Positions 1 through 8,820 of a stretch of DNA of 64,000 nucleotides are shown one piece after another. Source of the DNA: Robiginitalea aestuariiviva (lineage in GTDB: Bacteria; Bacteroidota; Bacteroidia; Flavobacteriales; Flavobacteriaceae); NCBI RefSeq assembly GCF_029537735.1, contig NZ_JARPUQ010000001.1:1398696-1462695 (forward strand), given 5' to 3'. The stretch's first letter is position 1, and the number at the start of each line of letters is the position of its first letter. The notes below the pieces were generated by a model. It had not been told where the DNA came from. It searched no databases and was given only the letters and a program-made list of their open reading frames with translations. Position numbers and translations under genes: made by a program.

Positions 1-2
1 TG

Positions 3-1148
3 GTGGCCCGCCCCCTCACCATGACCCGCGAAGCGTTCAGCAACAGCCTGGAGATGATCGCCCCCCAGCCCATCGGGCAGTCCGGCAAGGTCTATGCCTA
101 TGGGGATTTTGTTTTTGTTGGGGAACCCTACAAAGGGGTCCACGTGATCGACAACCGAAACCCACAGGCGCCCAGGAAGGCCGGCTTTATCCGTATTCCC
201 GGGAACATGGATATATCCGTAAAAGGGAACTACCTGTTTGCGGACAGCCTTTCGGATCTGGTAGTCCTCGATATTTCAGATATGGATAACATCCGGCCGG
301 TGGCACGCCTGGAAGGGGTGCTGCAGGAGTACCTGCCCTGGCCTGTGGAGGCGGACCTCTTTGAGTCTGCCGGGTGGGACCCGTCCACCGAGGTGCAGGT
401 AGGGTGGGAGCTTACCCTGGAACGCCGGGCGGTAGCCGAGGTACAACGCGGTATGATGGACAATATGTTTACCATGGCCGAAGCGGCCTCCGATACCGGG
501 CAGGGTGGATCCCTGGCCCGTTTTAAAATCGTGGCGGATTACCTCTATGCCGTAGACAGCCATACTATTAATGTATTCGATATCTCGGACCTGGAAGCCC
601 CGGCGGCCCTGGAGGATGTCTTTGCAGGCTTTGATATTGAAACCATCTTTAACTATGGTGACCATTTGTTCCTGGGCAGCATGCGCGGGATGTACATCTT
701 CGATATCAGCACACCGGCCAGCCCCACCTTTGTTTCAGAGTTCCAGCACGGCACCGCCTGCGACCCGGTGGTGGTGGACGGCTCCTATGCCTACGTGACG
801 CTAAGGGGCGGCAACCAGTGCGGGGCCCTGGAAAGCGGCTTGTTTATTGTAGACCTGGCCGACATCTCCCAGCCTACCCTGGCGATCTCTTACCCCATGG
901 ACCAGCCATACGGCTTGGGCGTTCGCGCACAGCAACTCTTTATCTGCGACGGCTCCTCCGGGTTGAAAGTCTATGACAAGACGGATGTTTTTGACCTGAA
1001 ATTGCTGGATCACTTTCCCGATGTGGTTACCTATGACGTCATCCCCCTGGAAGACCGCCTGCTGATGGTAGGCGACGGGATGCTGTCCCAATACCACTAT
1101 GCCGAAACCGGTTTGGAGCTGCTTAGCCGGATTTCGCTAAGGGATTGA
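3..1148 (+). CDS. LVIVD-repeat beta-propeller-like protein, 5' end probably outside the window
   Basis: The 381-residue frame opens at the window edge on a GTG with no signal peptide, so the real start is probably upstream and this is the C-terminal part of a longer secreted or lipoprotein precursor. The sequence has repeated units of the LVIVD type, each with a short strand, a turn and an I/L-x-V/I-x-D-I-S-D motif: 'GVHVIDNRNPQAP' near residue 48, 'LVVLDISDMDN' near 86, 'TINVFDISDLEAP' near 187, 'MYIFDISTPASP' near 230, 'LFIVDLADISQP' near 279. Such repeats fold as a beta-propeller, usually on the cell surface or in the periplasm; the ligand is unknown. It ends 134 bp before topA with no convincing terminator. 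The family call is fairly sure; no function can be assigned. Confidence 0.75.
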   Translation: MARPLTMTREAFSNSLEMIAPQPIGQSGKVYAYGDFVFVGEPYKGVHVIDNRNPQAPRKAGFIRIPGNMDISVKGNYLFADSLSDLVVLDISDMDNIRPVARLEGVLQEYLPWPVEADLFESAGWDPSTEVQVGWELTLERRAVAEVQRGMMDNMFTMAEAASDTGQGGSLARFKIVADYLYAVDSHTINVFDISDLEAPAALEDVFAGFDIETIFNYGDHLFLGSMRGMYIFDISTPASPTFVSEFQHGTACDPVVVDGSYAYVTLRGGNQCGALESGLFIVDLADISQPTLAISYPMDQPYGLGVRAQQLFICDGSSGLKVYDKTDVFDLKLLDHFPDVVTYDVIPLEDRLLMVGDGMLSQYHYAETGLELLSRISLRD

Positions 1149-1254
1149 TTCGCCTCTGCTTGCCCCCCTGCCTGTAGGGGCCAGGGTACTATTTTACGCG
1201 GTGCGGGACCAGGCGGTGAACCCCCCTGGCGAACGGATCAAAAAAAAATTGCCA

Positions 1255-1262
1255 TACTTTTG
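1255..1262 (+). promoter_or_regulatory. TAnnTTTG -7 element upstream of topA
   Basis: The sequence TACTTTTG matches the Bacteroidota sigma-A -7 consensus TAnnTTTG and ends 19 nt before the topA ATG at 1282. No clear TTG -33 box is seen at the usual spacing. It supports the 1282 start, because the in-frame extension back to 1201 would lie upstream of this promoter. Confidence 0.5.
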
Positions 1263-1281
1263 TAAACCAAAACTGCACTGC

Positions 1282-3744
1282 ATGGCAAAGAACCTGGTTA
1301 TTGTCGAGTCGCCTGCCAAGGCCAAAACCATCGAGAAATTCCTGGGTAAGGATTATAAGGTTACCTCCAGCTTCGGACATATTGCCGACCTGCCCTCTAA
1401 GGAACTCGGGGTGGACGTCGACAAGGACTTTGCTCCCAAATATGTGGTGGACAAGGAAAAGAAAGCCCTCGTTAAAAAACTAAGGGAGCTGGCTAAGGGT
1501 GCAGAGACCATCTGGCTCGCCAGCGATGAAGACCGGGAAGGGGAGGCCATTTCCTGGCACCTGGCCGAGACCCTGAAGCTGGACCGGGACAAAACCCGGC
1601 GCATCGTTTTTAACTCCATCACCAAATCGGCCATCCAGAAGGCCATCGACAACCCGAGGACCATCAACTACGACCTGGTGAATGCCCAGCAGGCCCGTCG
1701 CATCCTGGACCGACTGGTGGGATACGAACTTTCGCCAGTGCTTTGGAAAAAAATCAAACCCGGACTCTCCGCCGGGCGGGTGCAGTCCGTGGCTGTACGC
1801 CTGATCGTGGAGCGGGAACGGGAAATTGAAGGCTTCACGCCCGAGAGCAGTTTTAAGGTAGCCGCAGAATTCCGCACCGGTGGCGGGGGCGTCTTTACCG
1901 CCCGCCTGACGGAGACCTTCCCGGACGAGGCCAGTGCCATGGCTTTCCTGCAGGCGGTGAACGGTGCCGATTTTAGCGTAAGCAGCCTGGAGAGCAAGCC
2001 TGCCAAAAAATCCCCGGCCCCGCCTTTTACCACCTCCACCCTGCAACAGGAAGCCTCCCGAAAACTCTATTTTTCGGTCTCCCGCACCATGCAGGTAGCC
2101 CAGCGGCTGTACGAAGCCGGGCTTATCACCTATATGCGTACGGACAGTGTTAACCTTTCCGGCGAGGCCATACAGGCCGCCAAGGAAGCCATAGCCGAAA
2201 ATTACGGCGAGCAGTACAGCAAGGTGCGGCAATTCAGCTCCAAGGCCAAAGGAGCCCAGGAGGCCCACGAAGCCATCCGCCCCACCGATATGCGCCTGCA
2301 GCGCCCCAACCTGGACCGGGACCAGGCCCGTCTTTATGAACTGATACGGATGCGTACCCTGGCCAGCCAGATGAGCGACGCCCAGTTGGAACGTACCCAG
2401 GTGAAGATTGCCAACAACCGTCAGGATTCCCTTTTTGCAGCCAACGGGGAGGTGATCAAATTTGACGGCTTTTTAAAGGTATACCTGGAAGGCAAGGACG
2501 AGGAGGACCTGGAGGAACAGGAAGGGATGCTCCCGGCCATGGCTGAGGGCGATGCCCTGCAAGCCAATTACATCACCGCTACCCAGCGCTTTACCCGCCC
2601 GCCCTACCGCTACACCGAGGCCTCCCTGGTTAAAAAACTGGAGGAGCTCGGCATAGGACGTCCCTCTACCTACGCCCCGACCATCTCTACCATCCAGAAC
2701 CGGGGGTATGTGGAAAAGGGCAGCGTGGAAGGCATCGCCCGGGCGTACCGGCAATTGGTGCTGGAAGCGGGTAATATACAGGACAAGGACCTTTCGGAAA
2801 CCGTGGGGTCGGATAAGGGGAAACTGGTGCCTACGGATATCGGGATGATCGTTAACGATTTCCTGGTGGACCATTTTGCCAACATTCTGGATTACAACTT
2901 TACCGCCAAGGTGGAAAAGGACTTTGACGACATTGCCGCAGGGGAGGAGCAGTGGCAGGACGTGCTTCGGGACTTCTATAAGGATTTCCACCCGACTGTG
3001 GAAGACGTGGAAGAAAACGCGGACCGCGCCAAAGGGGAACGCATTCTGGGCACGGATCCCAAATCCGGCCGGCAGGTTTCCGTGCGTTTGGGCCGCTTTG
3101 GCCCCATGGTGCAGATCGGGACGGCCGAGGAGGAGGAAAAACCCCAGTTCGCCAGCTTGCTGCCGGACCAGTCCATAGGTACCATTACTTTTGAAGATGC
3201 CATGGACCTGTTCAGGCTGCCGCGCAAACTGGGCACCTATGAAGGGATGGAGGTCGAGGCCAACGTGGGGCGCTACGGGCCTTATGTGCGCTACGGCAAG
3301 AAATTCGTTTCCCTGGACAAGGACGAAAGCGTTTTTGAAGTGGATATGGAACGGGCCGAGGCCCTGATCCGCGCCAAGGAGCAGGCCGATGCTCCCATAG
3401 CGAGCTATCAGGAAAAACCCGTTACCAAAGGAAAGGGGCGCTTCGGGCCCTTCATCAAATGGGACGGGATGTTCATAAACGTGGGCAAGAAATACGATTT
3501 CGACCACCTCTCCCAGGCCGATATTGAAACCCTGATCGAAGACAAGTTGCAGAAAGAGCGCGAGAAACGCGTCAGGGAATGGCCGGAGGCGGGGGTGCGT
3601 ATTGAAAAAGGCCGGTGGGGAAAGCTGGTCCTGATCAAAGGCAAATCCAAGGTGGACCTGCCCAAGGATACGGACCCGGAAGGCATGACCCTGGAGCAGG
3701 CGGAGGCATTATTGTCTCAACGCAAAACCCGTAAAAAGAGCTAA
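1282..3744 (+). CDS. topA: DNA topoisomerase I
   Basis: Type IA topoisomerase that relaxes negative supercoils by transient single-strand breakage. The ATG at 1282 was chosen because the family N-terminus 'MAKNLVIVESPAKAKTIEKF' starts there; 27 upstream in-frame residues have no family character. The 820-residue product has a Toprim domain (residues 3-120, acidic cluster SDEDREGE at 81-88), the type IA core, and the catalytic tyrosine Y284 in 'ITYMRTDS'. The C-terminus carries four Gly-Arg-x-Gly repeats ('GRFGPMVQIG', 'GRYGPYVRYG', 'GRFGPFIKW', 'GRWGKLVLIKG') instead of the Cys4 zinc fingers of the E. coli enzyme. The next gene follows after 23 bp, so the two are probably cotranscribed. Assignment is secure. 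Confidence 0.97.
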   Translation: MAKNLVIVESPAKAKTIEKFLGKDYKVTSSFGHIADLPSKELGVDVDKDFAPKYVVDKEKKALVKKLRELAKGAETIWLASDEDREGEAISWHLAETLKLDRDKTRRIVFNSITKSAIQKAIDNPRTINYDLVNAQQARRILDRLVGYELSPVLWKKIKPGLSAGRVQSVAVRLIVEREREIEGFTPESSFKVAAEFRTGGGGVFTARLTETFPDEASAMAFLQAVNGADFSVSSLESKPAKKSPAPPFTTSTLQQEASRKLYFSVSRTMQVAQRLYEAGLITYMRTDSVNLSGEAIQAAKEAIAENYGEQYSKVRQFSSKAKGAQEAHEAIRPTDMRLQRPNLDRDQARLYELIRMRTLASQMSDAQLERTQVKIANNRQDSLFAANGEVIKFDGFLKVYLEGKDEEDLEEQEGMLPAMAEGDALQANYITATQRFTRPPYRYTEASLVKKLEELGIGRPSTYAPTISTIQNRGYVEKGSVEGIARAYRQLVLEAGNIQDKDLSETVGSDKGKLVPTDIGMIVNDFLVDHFANILDYNFTAKVEKDFDDIAAGEEQWQDVLRDFYKDFHPTVEDVEENADRAKGERILGTDPKSGRQVSVRLGRFGPMVQIGTAEEEEKPQFASLLPDQSIGTITFEDAMDLFRLPRKLGTYEGMEVEANVGRYGPYVRYGKKFVSLDKDESVFEVDMERAEALIRAKEQADAPIASYQEKPVTKGKGRFGPFIKWDGMFINVGKKYDFDHLSQADIETLIEDKLQKEREKRVREWPEAGVRIEKGRWGKLVLIKGKSKVDLPKDTDPEGMTLEQAEALLSQRKTRKKS

Positions 3745-3767
3745 ATTTCCCGAACCGGCAGCGGCGT

Positions 3768-4925
3768 ATGGCATTTGATTTCCTTAAACCTGTATCCCAG
3801 AAACTCCTGGCCCATTGTGAGCTGATGCCGGCCCAGGCGCTGGGCAGCCTGGTCTACAAGCACACCGAACAGGACGGCCTGCCCGTGCTGGCAGGGGCCA
3901 CCTTTGCCCTGGTAGGTATACACGAATCCCGGAATGCCTTTATCAAAAAGACCCAGCGCCTGGACCTGGAAGAAATCCGGCTGCAGCTCTACCGCCTGAT
4001 GTTGGGCAACTGGAACTACACCATCCTGGACCTGGGCGACATTGAAGAAGGGGAAACCGTAAAGGACACCTATTTTGTGGTCCGCGAAATCATGGCCGGG
4101 CTGCTGGAGGAAAATATTGTGCCTATAGTCATTGGCGCCACCCAGGACCTGAGCTATCCCATGTACCGTGCCTTCGACGGCATCCGCGACATGGTGAACC
4201 TGGTCTCCGTAGACAGCCGTTTCGACTTCGGGGCGGACGAGGAACTGATCTCTTCCCACTCCTATATGAGTAAGATCATTACGGACAAGCCCAACAACCT
4301 GTTCAATTTTTCCAACATCGGCTACCAGAGTTATTTCAATGCCCAGGAAGAAGTGGACCTGATGGAGCGCCTGTTTTTTGATGCCTATCGCCTGGGCGAT
4401 ATTACAGCTAATATCACTCTGGCCGAACCCGTGCTGCGCCAGGCTCACCTGGTGAGCGTGGATACCCGGGCCATTCGCGCCTGTGAAATGGGCATGGGTG
4501 CCGACTTCTCCCCAAACGGCTTTACCGGCCGTGAGATCTGTGCCATAACCCGTTATGCCGGGATGGGCGAACACATCTCGGCCCTGGGGATTTTCGAGAT
4601 GGACAACAACCCCCAGGCCTTTCAGCTGGTAGCCCAGATGATCTGGTATTTTATTGAGGGATATAACTTCCGGGTAGACGAAAAACCCTCGGAATCCGAT
4701 CCGGATTTCACCCACTATATCGTTCCCTGCGATACCGAAGAACTTCACTTCTACAAAAGTGCCCTGACCTCCCGCTGGTGGGTGGAGGTCCCAAACCTTC
4801 TTGCCGGGCATACTAAATCCAATGCGGTTGCGTTATTACCATGCACCGAGCAGGACTATCTGGACGCCTGCGACCAGATTATCCCTGAACGGTGGTTCAA
4901 GGCCTATAAAAAAGGGTTCAATTAA
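3768..4925 (+). CDS. Arginase/formimidoylglutamase-fold protein with a degenerate metal site
   Basis: A 385-residue protein of the ureohydrolase (arginase/agmatinase/HutG) fold. Canonical members bind two Mn ions through GGDH, DAHxD and SxDxDxxDP motifs. Here the equivalents read 'GATQDLS' (123-129; His to Q126), 'VDSRFDFG' (148-155; D149 and D153 kept, His to R151) and 'SVDTRAIRA' (230-238; D232 kept, second Asp to R234). Three of the six metal ligands are therefore lost, so hydrolysis of guanidino or formimino substrates is doubtful. It lies 23 bp after topA and 114 bp before gldK, and no histidine-degradation gene is nearby. The automatic name formimidoylglutamase should be distrusted; a structural or regulatory role, possibly linked to the adjacent type IX secretion genes, is inference. 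Confidence 0.8.
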   Translation: MAFDFLKPVSQKLLAHCELMPAQALGSLVYKHTEQDGLPVLAGATFALVGIHESRNAFIKKTQRLDLEEIRLQLYRLMLGNWNYTILDLGDIEEGETVKDTYFVVREIMAGLLEENIVPIVIGATQDLSYPMYRAFDGIRDMVNLVSVDSRFDFGADEELISSHSYMSKIITDKPNNLFNFSNIGYQSYFNAQEEVDLMERLFFDAYRLGDITANITLAEPVLRQAHLVSVDTRAIRACEMGMGADFSPNGFTGREICAITRYAGMGEHISALGIFEMDNNPQAFQLVAQMIWYFIEGYNFRVDEKPSESDPDFTHYIVPCDTEELHFYKSALTSRWWVEVPNLLAGHTKSNAVALLPCTEQDYLDACDQIIPERWFKAYKKGFN

Positions 4926-4970
4926 ACAGAAACGTAATAGCGAGATTAGGTACTGACGTACAATAAATCA

Positions 4971-5000
4971 TTCAATTTTAAGTTTTAGACAATAATTGAA
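4971..5000. repeat. Inverted repeat TTCAATT/AATTGAA upstream of gldK
   Basis: A 7-bp inverted repeat (4971-4977 and 4994-5000) with a 16-nt spacer in the AT-rich 114-bp gap before gldK. It could be an operator or a weak leader hairpin. It is the only symmetric element I see in the presumed gldKLMN control region. Confidence 0.3.
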
Positions 5001-5039
5001 GGTAGTACCGTACCATCTTAACCGAAATTAACCTAACGT

Positions 5040-6392
5040 ATGAAGAAGCTATTGTTTTCATCTTTAGCGTGTGTTTTTTTGCTGAGCAGCTGTGGTTCCA
5101 AAACCAAGGGGGAACTGGTTGGCGTGCAAGGCAAGAAATGGTACCCTGAAAAACCCTATGGGATGGAATTGATTCCCAGGGGTTCTTTTATTATGGGTAA
5201 GAGTGAGGAAGACATGGGGGACTTGATGAATGCCCCTACCAAGACCGTAACGGTGCGGTCTTTTTATATGGACGACACCGAGATCACCAATAGCGAGTAC
5301 CGGCAGTTTGTGGAGTGGGTGCGGGATTCCGTAGTGCGTTCCAAGCTGGCCATCCTGGCAGACGAGCTGGGGCTGGGTCCGGAAGACGAGGGGATCGGGA
5401 TGTATGCCTTTAAGGATGCAGACACCGCCAACCTTTCCGTATACGACAAGTATATGATGGACAACTATGGTTTCGGGGAGGATTACTTCGAAAACCGCGC
5501 ACTGAATACCGACGAGGACCTGGTATGGGATACCTCGGATTACCCGGACGAATACTATGCCGAGGTGATGGACTCCATGTACATCCCCGAGGAGGAATCC
5601 TATAACGGACAACGCACTATAGATGTAACCAAGCTGGTGTATAAGTATACCTGGATGGATATCGAGGCAGCCGCCCGTTCCCGGGAAGGCCGCCGCAAGG
5701 ACTTTATCCGCAAGGAGGAGGCCCACATCTATCCGGACACCACGGTATGGATCCGGGATTTTGAGTACTCCTACAACGAGCCCATGCACAATGATTACTT
5801 CTGGCACGATGCCTATAGCGACTACCCCGTGGTAGGCGTGTCCTGGACCCAGGCCAAGGCATTCTGCAACTGGAGGACCAAATTCAAGAACGACGACCAG
5901 CGCGCCCGTGGCAAGCAGTTTGTAAACCAGTTCCGCCTGCCGACCGAGGCCGAGTGGGAATACGCCGCCCGCGGAGGTATTGAAGGGGGAACCTACCCCT
6001 GGGGTGGTCCGTACGTGATCAGCGATACCGGCTGTTTCATGGCCAACTTTAAGCCCCAGCGCGGGGACTACGCAGCCGATGCTGCCCTCTATACCGTAGA
6101 GGCCAAGGCCTACGAGCCCAACGATTACAACCTGTACAATATGGCCGGAAACGTTGCCGAGTGGACCAGCTCCAGCTATTACTCCGGATCTTATGAATAC
6201 GCCTCTACCATGAACCCGAATGCGGATTCCCAGAGCAACAAGCGGAAAGTGATCCGCGGCGGCTCCTGGAAAGACGTGGCTTACTTCCTGCAGGTGAGCA
6301 CCCGGGATTACGAGTACAAGGACTCTGCGCGCAGCTACATTGGCTTCCGCACCGTTCAGGACTACATGGGCGAGGAGGACGCTACCCAATAA
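5040..6392 (+). CDS. gldK: Type IX secretion / gliding lipoprotein GldK
   Basis: GldK (PorK) is an outer-membrane lipoprotein that with GldN forms the periplasmic ring of the type IX secretion system. The 450-residue product starts with a short SPII signal with lipobox 'LLSSC' and lipidated Cys18. The rest is a formylglycine-generating-enzyme-like domain: 'GMELIPRGSFIMGKSE' near residue 40, 'DTEITNSEYRQF' near 80, 'YPVVGVSWTQAKAFCNWR' near 262, 'FRLPTEAEWEYAARGG' near 298, 'NLYNMAGNVAEW' near 361 and a final 'IGFRTV'. The catalytic Cys-x4-Cys pair of true FGE enzymes is absent ('RGGSWKDVAYFLQVSTRDYEY'), as expected for structural GldK. It is first in the gldKLMN cluster, 83 bp before gldL. 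Confidence 0.96.
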   Translation: MKKLLFSSLACVFLLSSCGSKTKGELVGVQGKKWYPEKPYGMELIPRGSFIMGKSEEDMGDLMNAPTKTVTVRSFYMDDTEITNSEYRQFVEWVRDSVVRSKLAILADELGLGPEDEGIGMYAFKDADTANLSVYDKYMMDNYGFGEDYFENRALNTDEDLVWDTSDYPDEYYAEVMDSMYIPEEESYNGQRTIDVTKLVYKYTWMDIEAAARSREGRRKDFIRKEEAHIYPDTTVWIRDFEYSYNEPMHNDYFWHDAYSDYPVVGVSWTQAKAFCNWRTKFKNDDQRARGKQFVNQFRLPTEAEWEYAARGGIEGGTYPWGGPYVISDTGCFMANFKPQRGDYAADAALYTVEAKAYEPNDYNLYNMAGNVAEWTSSSYYSGSYEYASTMNPNADSQSNKRKVIRGGSWKDVAYFLQVSTRDYEYKDSARSYIGFRTVQDYMGEEDATQ

Positions 6393-6475
6393 TGTAACCT
6401 ACTGTATACCAAAACCGAATAAAAAGAAACCAAATACTTATTGTTAACTTTAATCTTCATTTAATCTTTTGAATT

Positions 6476-7126
6476 ATGGCACAATCTAAATCAACAAAAA
6501 AGCTCTTTAACATGGCCTATGGCCTGGGTGCTTCGGTGGTAATCATCGGGGCCTTGTTCAAGATCCTGCACTGGGAGTTTGGCCCCCTGACTGGTGGTCT
6601 GCTGCTCGCCGTAGGTCTGATTACCGAAGCCCTGATCTTTGCGATCAGCGCCTTTGAACCGGTGGACGACGAATACGACTGGTCCCTGGTATACCCGGAA
6701 CTGGCTGGTGGTCAGACTCTCGGTAAGAAAAACGAAGCTGCCGAAGCCAAAGAAGCCGAAGGCCTGCTTTCCCGCAAACTGGATGAATTGATGAAGGAAG
6801 CCAACATCGACGCCGAGCTGATGTCCAGCCTGGGCGAGAGCATCCGCAACTTCGAAGGCGCTGCCAAGGGCATTGCCCCCACTGCCGACGCCATGCAGTC
6901 TACCCAGAAATACAACGAGGAGATCTCTGTGGCTGCCGCCCAGATGGAATCCCTGAACAGCCTGTATAAAGTACAACTGGAGAACGCCTCCCGTCAGGCT
7001 TCCATCAACGAGGAAGTGGTACAGAACGCAGGAGCCCTGAAGGACCAGATGGAGTCCCTGGCCAGCAACCTCTCTTCCCTGAATGGAGTATACGGAGGCA
7101 TGCTGTCCGCGATGAACAGAAACTAA
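6476..7126 (+). CDS. gldL: Type IX secretion motor inner-membrane protein GldL
   Basis: GldL with GldM forms the proton-driven motor of type IX secretion and gliding. The 216-residue protein has two N-terminal membrane helices (about 16-34 and 38-60) separated by a short turn, then a cytoplasmic part rich in Glu, Lys and Ala that looks coiled-coil. The membrane segments contain K29, H32 ('FKILHW'), E51 ('ITEALIF') and E61, which line up with a +2 offset with the charged residues reported as functionally important in Flavobacterium johnsoniae GldL (K27, H30, E49, E59). The motor should therefore be intact. It lies 54 bp before gldM. The identity is secure from sequence and context. Confidence 0.96.
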   Translation: MAQSKSTKKLFNMAYGLGASVVIIGALFKILHWEFGPLTGGLLLAVGLITEALIFAISAFEPVDDEYDWSLVYPELAGGQTLGKKNEAAEAKEAEGLLSRKLDELMKEANIDAELMSSLGESIRNFEGAAKGIAPTADAMQSTQKYNEEISVAAAQMESLNSLYKVQLENASRQASINEEVVQNAGALKDQMESLASNLSSLNGVYGGMLSAMNRN

Positions 7127-7180
7127 TTAGTTGTTCTAGCTAAATCCCAAATCGAAGTAACTAAAAACAACTGATTAGAA

Positions 7181-8749
7181 ATGGCATCAGGAAAAGCAAC
7201 ACCACGTCAGAAGATGATCAACCTTATGTACTTGATCTTCATCGCGATGTTGGCATTAAATATGAGTAAAGAGGTTCTGGCAGCCTTCGGTCTTATGAAC
7301 GAAAAGCTGGAAGCCTCCAACAACAAGGCTACGGAGAACAACCAAGCGTTCCTCGCCAGCCTGGAAACCAAAGCCGGAGAAGATGCTGCGAAGTACGAAG
7401 AGCTCTACAAGGACGCTCAGCAGATCAAGCAGCTCTCTCAGGAGTATTACACCTGGCTTGAAGACCTCAAGACCGAAATGGTAAAGGAGATCGAAGACCC
7501 CACCGACTATCAGGTCATGGACAAGTCCGACTACCTGGACCAGAAGTTCTTCCAGGGCGACAAGCTGGGCCCGACCGGGCAGGAATTCATGAAGCGTATC
7601 GTAGATTACCGGGAAGGAGTTCTCGGGATCCTCGGTGAAGACTTCAAGGATGTACAGGACGCGGTGAAAACCCGCTTCAAGACCGGCGATGAGAACGGAA
7701 AAGTAGCGCGTCGCGACGGCGTGAAAGTAGATTGGATCAACTACCACTACGAAGGCTTTCCCCTGATCGCTTCCCTGACCAAGCTCACCTCCCTGCAGTC
7801 CGACATCAAGGCGACCGAAGAGGCTGCCCTGAAAGCCATGCTGCAAGGCGAGCTGACCAGCCAGGTTTCCCTGACCAACTTCGAAACCCAGCTCTTCTCC
7901 GAGAAATCCGCCTTCTATGCGGGTGAGCGCTTCAGCGGAAGCCTTGTACTCGGAAAGACCGACCGTTCCGCCAAGCCTGTAAAGGCAGAGCTGACCCTGG
8001 ACGGCCGTAAGCTGAGCGAAGGCAAGGATTACGAACTGAAGGAAGGTGGCGTAGAGCTGCTGATCGGAGCCGGAAACCCCGGAGACCACGAAATTGCCGG
8101 TATGCTGTATTATATGCAGGACGGTGTGGAAACCGAGGTGCCTGTGAAGAATTCCTTCTCCACCATTTCCAAGCCGAATGCGGCTGTGATTTCTGCTGAC
8201 AAGATGAACGTGGTTTACCGCGGAGTGGCCAACCCCATGACCATCTCTATCCCCGGTATCCCGGACAACAAGGTGAATGCTTCGGCCCCCGGCCTGAGCA
8301 AGCGCAGCGGCAGTAACTACGTGATGAACCCCGGAACGGGGCGTACCGTGACCATTACGGCTTCCGGTACCCTGCCCGACGGACAGGGGATCAGCACCCG
8401 CAGCGAGTTCCGCATCAAGGACATCCCGCGCCCGGCCGGTTCTATCCGCGGCGAGAGCGGTAGCGTTCAGATGCCCCGCAAGAACCTGGAAATTTCCACC
8501 GTTGGCGCTATGCTGGAGGACTTCGATTTTGACCTGAACCTGGCCGTAAGCGGTTTCAAGTTCAAGGTTCCCGGACAGCCTACCGTTAGTGTGAACGGCA
8601 GCAAGCTGGATGCCCGTGCAAAATCTGCCCTGGCCCGTGCCAAGCGCGGTGATGCCGTACAGATTTTCGACATCCAGGCTTATATCACCAACAATAAGAC
8701 TTACAAGTTGAAGAAGGTATCTCCCGTAGTAGTGGAGATCACCAATTAG
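7181..8749 (+). CDS. gldM: Type IX secretion motor protein GldM
   Basis: GldM (PorM) has one N-terminal inner-membrane helix and a long periplasmic rod that carries GldL-generated rotation to the outer-membrane GldKN ring. The 522-residue product starts with 'MASGKATPRQKMINLMYLIF', followed by the membrane helix (about 15-35) that ends with 'LNMSKEVLAAFGLMNEKL'. A helical D1 region and three beta-rich domains follow, in keeping with the known four-domain PorM/GldM layout. The length is typical. It lies between gldL (54 bp) and gldN (71 bp, with a GC-rich hairpin in the gap). Confidence 0.96.
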   Translation: MASGKATPRQKMINLMYLIFIAMLALNMSKEVLAAFGLMNEKLEASNNKATENNQAFLASLETKAGEDAAKYEELYKDAQQIKQLSQEYYTWLEDLKTEMVKEIEDPTDYQVMDKSDYLDQKFFQGDKLGPTGQEFMKRIVDYREGVLGILGEDFKDVQDAVKTRFKTGDENGKVARRDGVKVDWINYHYEGFPLIASLTKLTSLQSDIKATEEAALKAMLQGELTSQVSLTNFETQLFSEKSAFYAGERFSGSLVLGKTDRSAKPVKAELTLDGRKLSEGKDYELKEGGVELLIGAGNPGDHEIAGMLYYMQDGVETEVPVKNSFSTISKPNAAVISADKMNVVYRGVANPMTISIPGIPDNKVNASAPGLSKRSGSNYVMNPGTGRTVTITASGTLPDGQGISTRSEFRIKDIPRPAGSIRGESGSVQMPRKNLEISTVGAMLEDFDFDLNLAVSGFKFKVPGQPTVSVNGSKLDARAKSALARAKRGDAVQIFDIQAYITNNKTYKLKKVSPVVVEITN

Positions 8750-8765
8750 AATGTGCAGTACCAAA

Positions 8766-8788
8766 GGGCGGGCCCTGGCGGCCCGCCC
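8766..8788 (+). promoter_or_regulatory. Intercistronic GC hairpin between gldM and gldN
   Basis: A perfect 9-bp stem (GGGCGGGCC at 8766-8774 with GGCCCGCCC at 8780-8788) and a 5-nt loop. No T-run follows, so it does not look like a complete intrinsic terminator. It may stabilise the upstream mRNA or lower read-through into gldN, whose product is needed at a different stoichiometry from GldLM. That role is inference. Confidence 0.55.
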
Positions 8789-8820
8789 GGAGGTATATTA
8801 AATAAAAACAGGGTATAACC

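Noticed and set aside
3768-4925. Naming the gene hutG (formimidoylglutamase)
   Set aside because: Three metal ligands are replaced and no histidine-utilisation genes are nearby.
7256-8764. 502-codon open frame antisense to gldM
   Set aside because: Long antisense frames are common in these GC-rich genes; the product is low-complexity (His/Gly/Leu-rich) and lies exactly over well-supported gldM. The similar antisense frames over gldK, topA, the ABC-F gene and the RND permease were rejected for the same reason.
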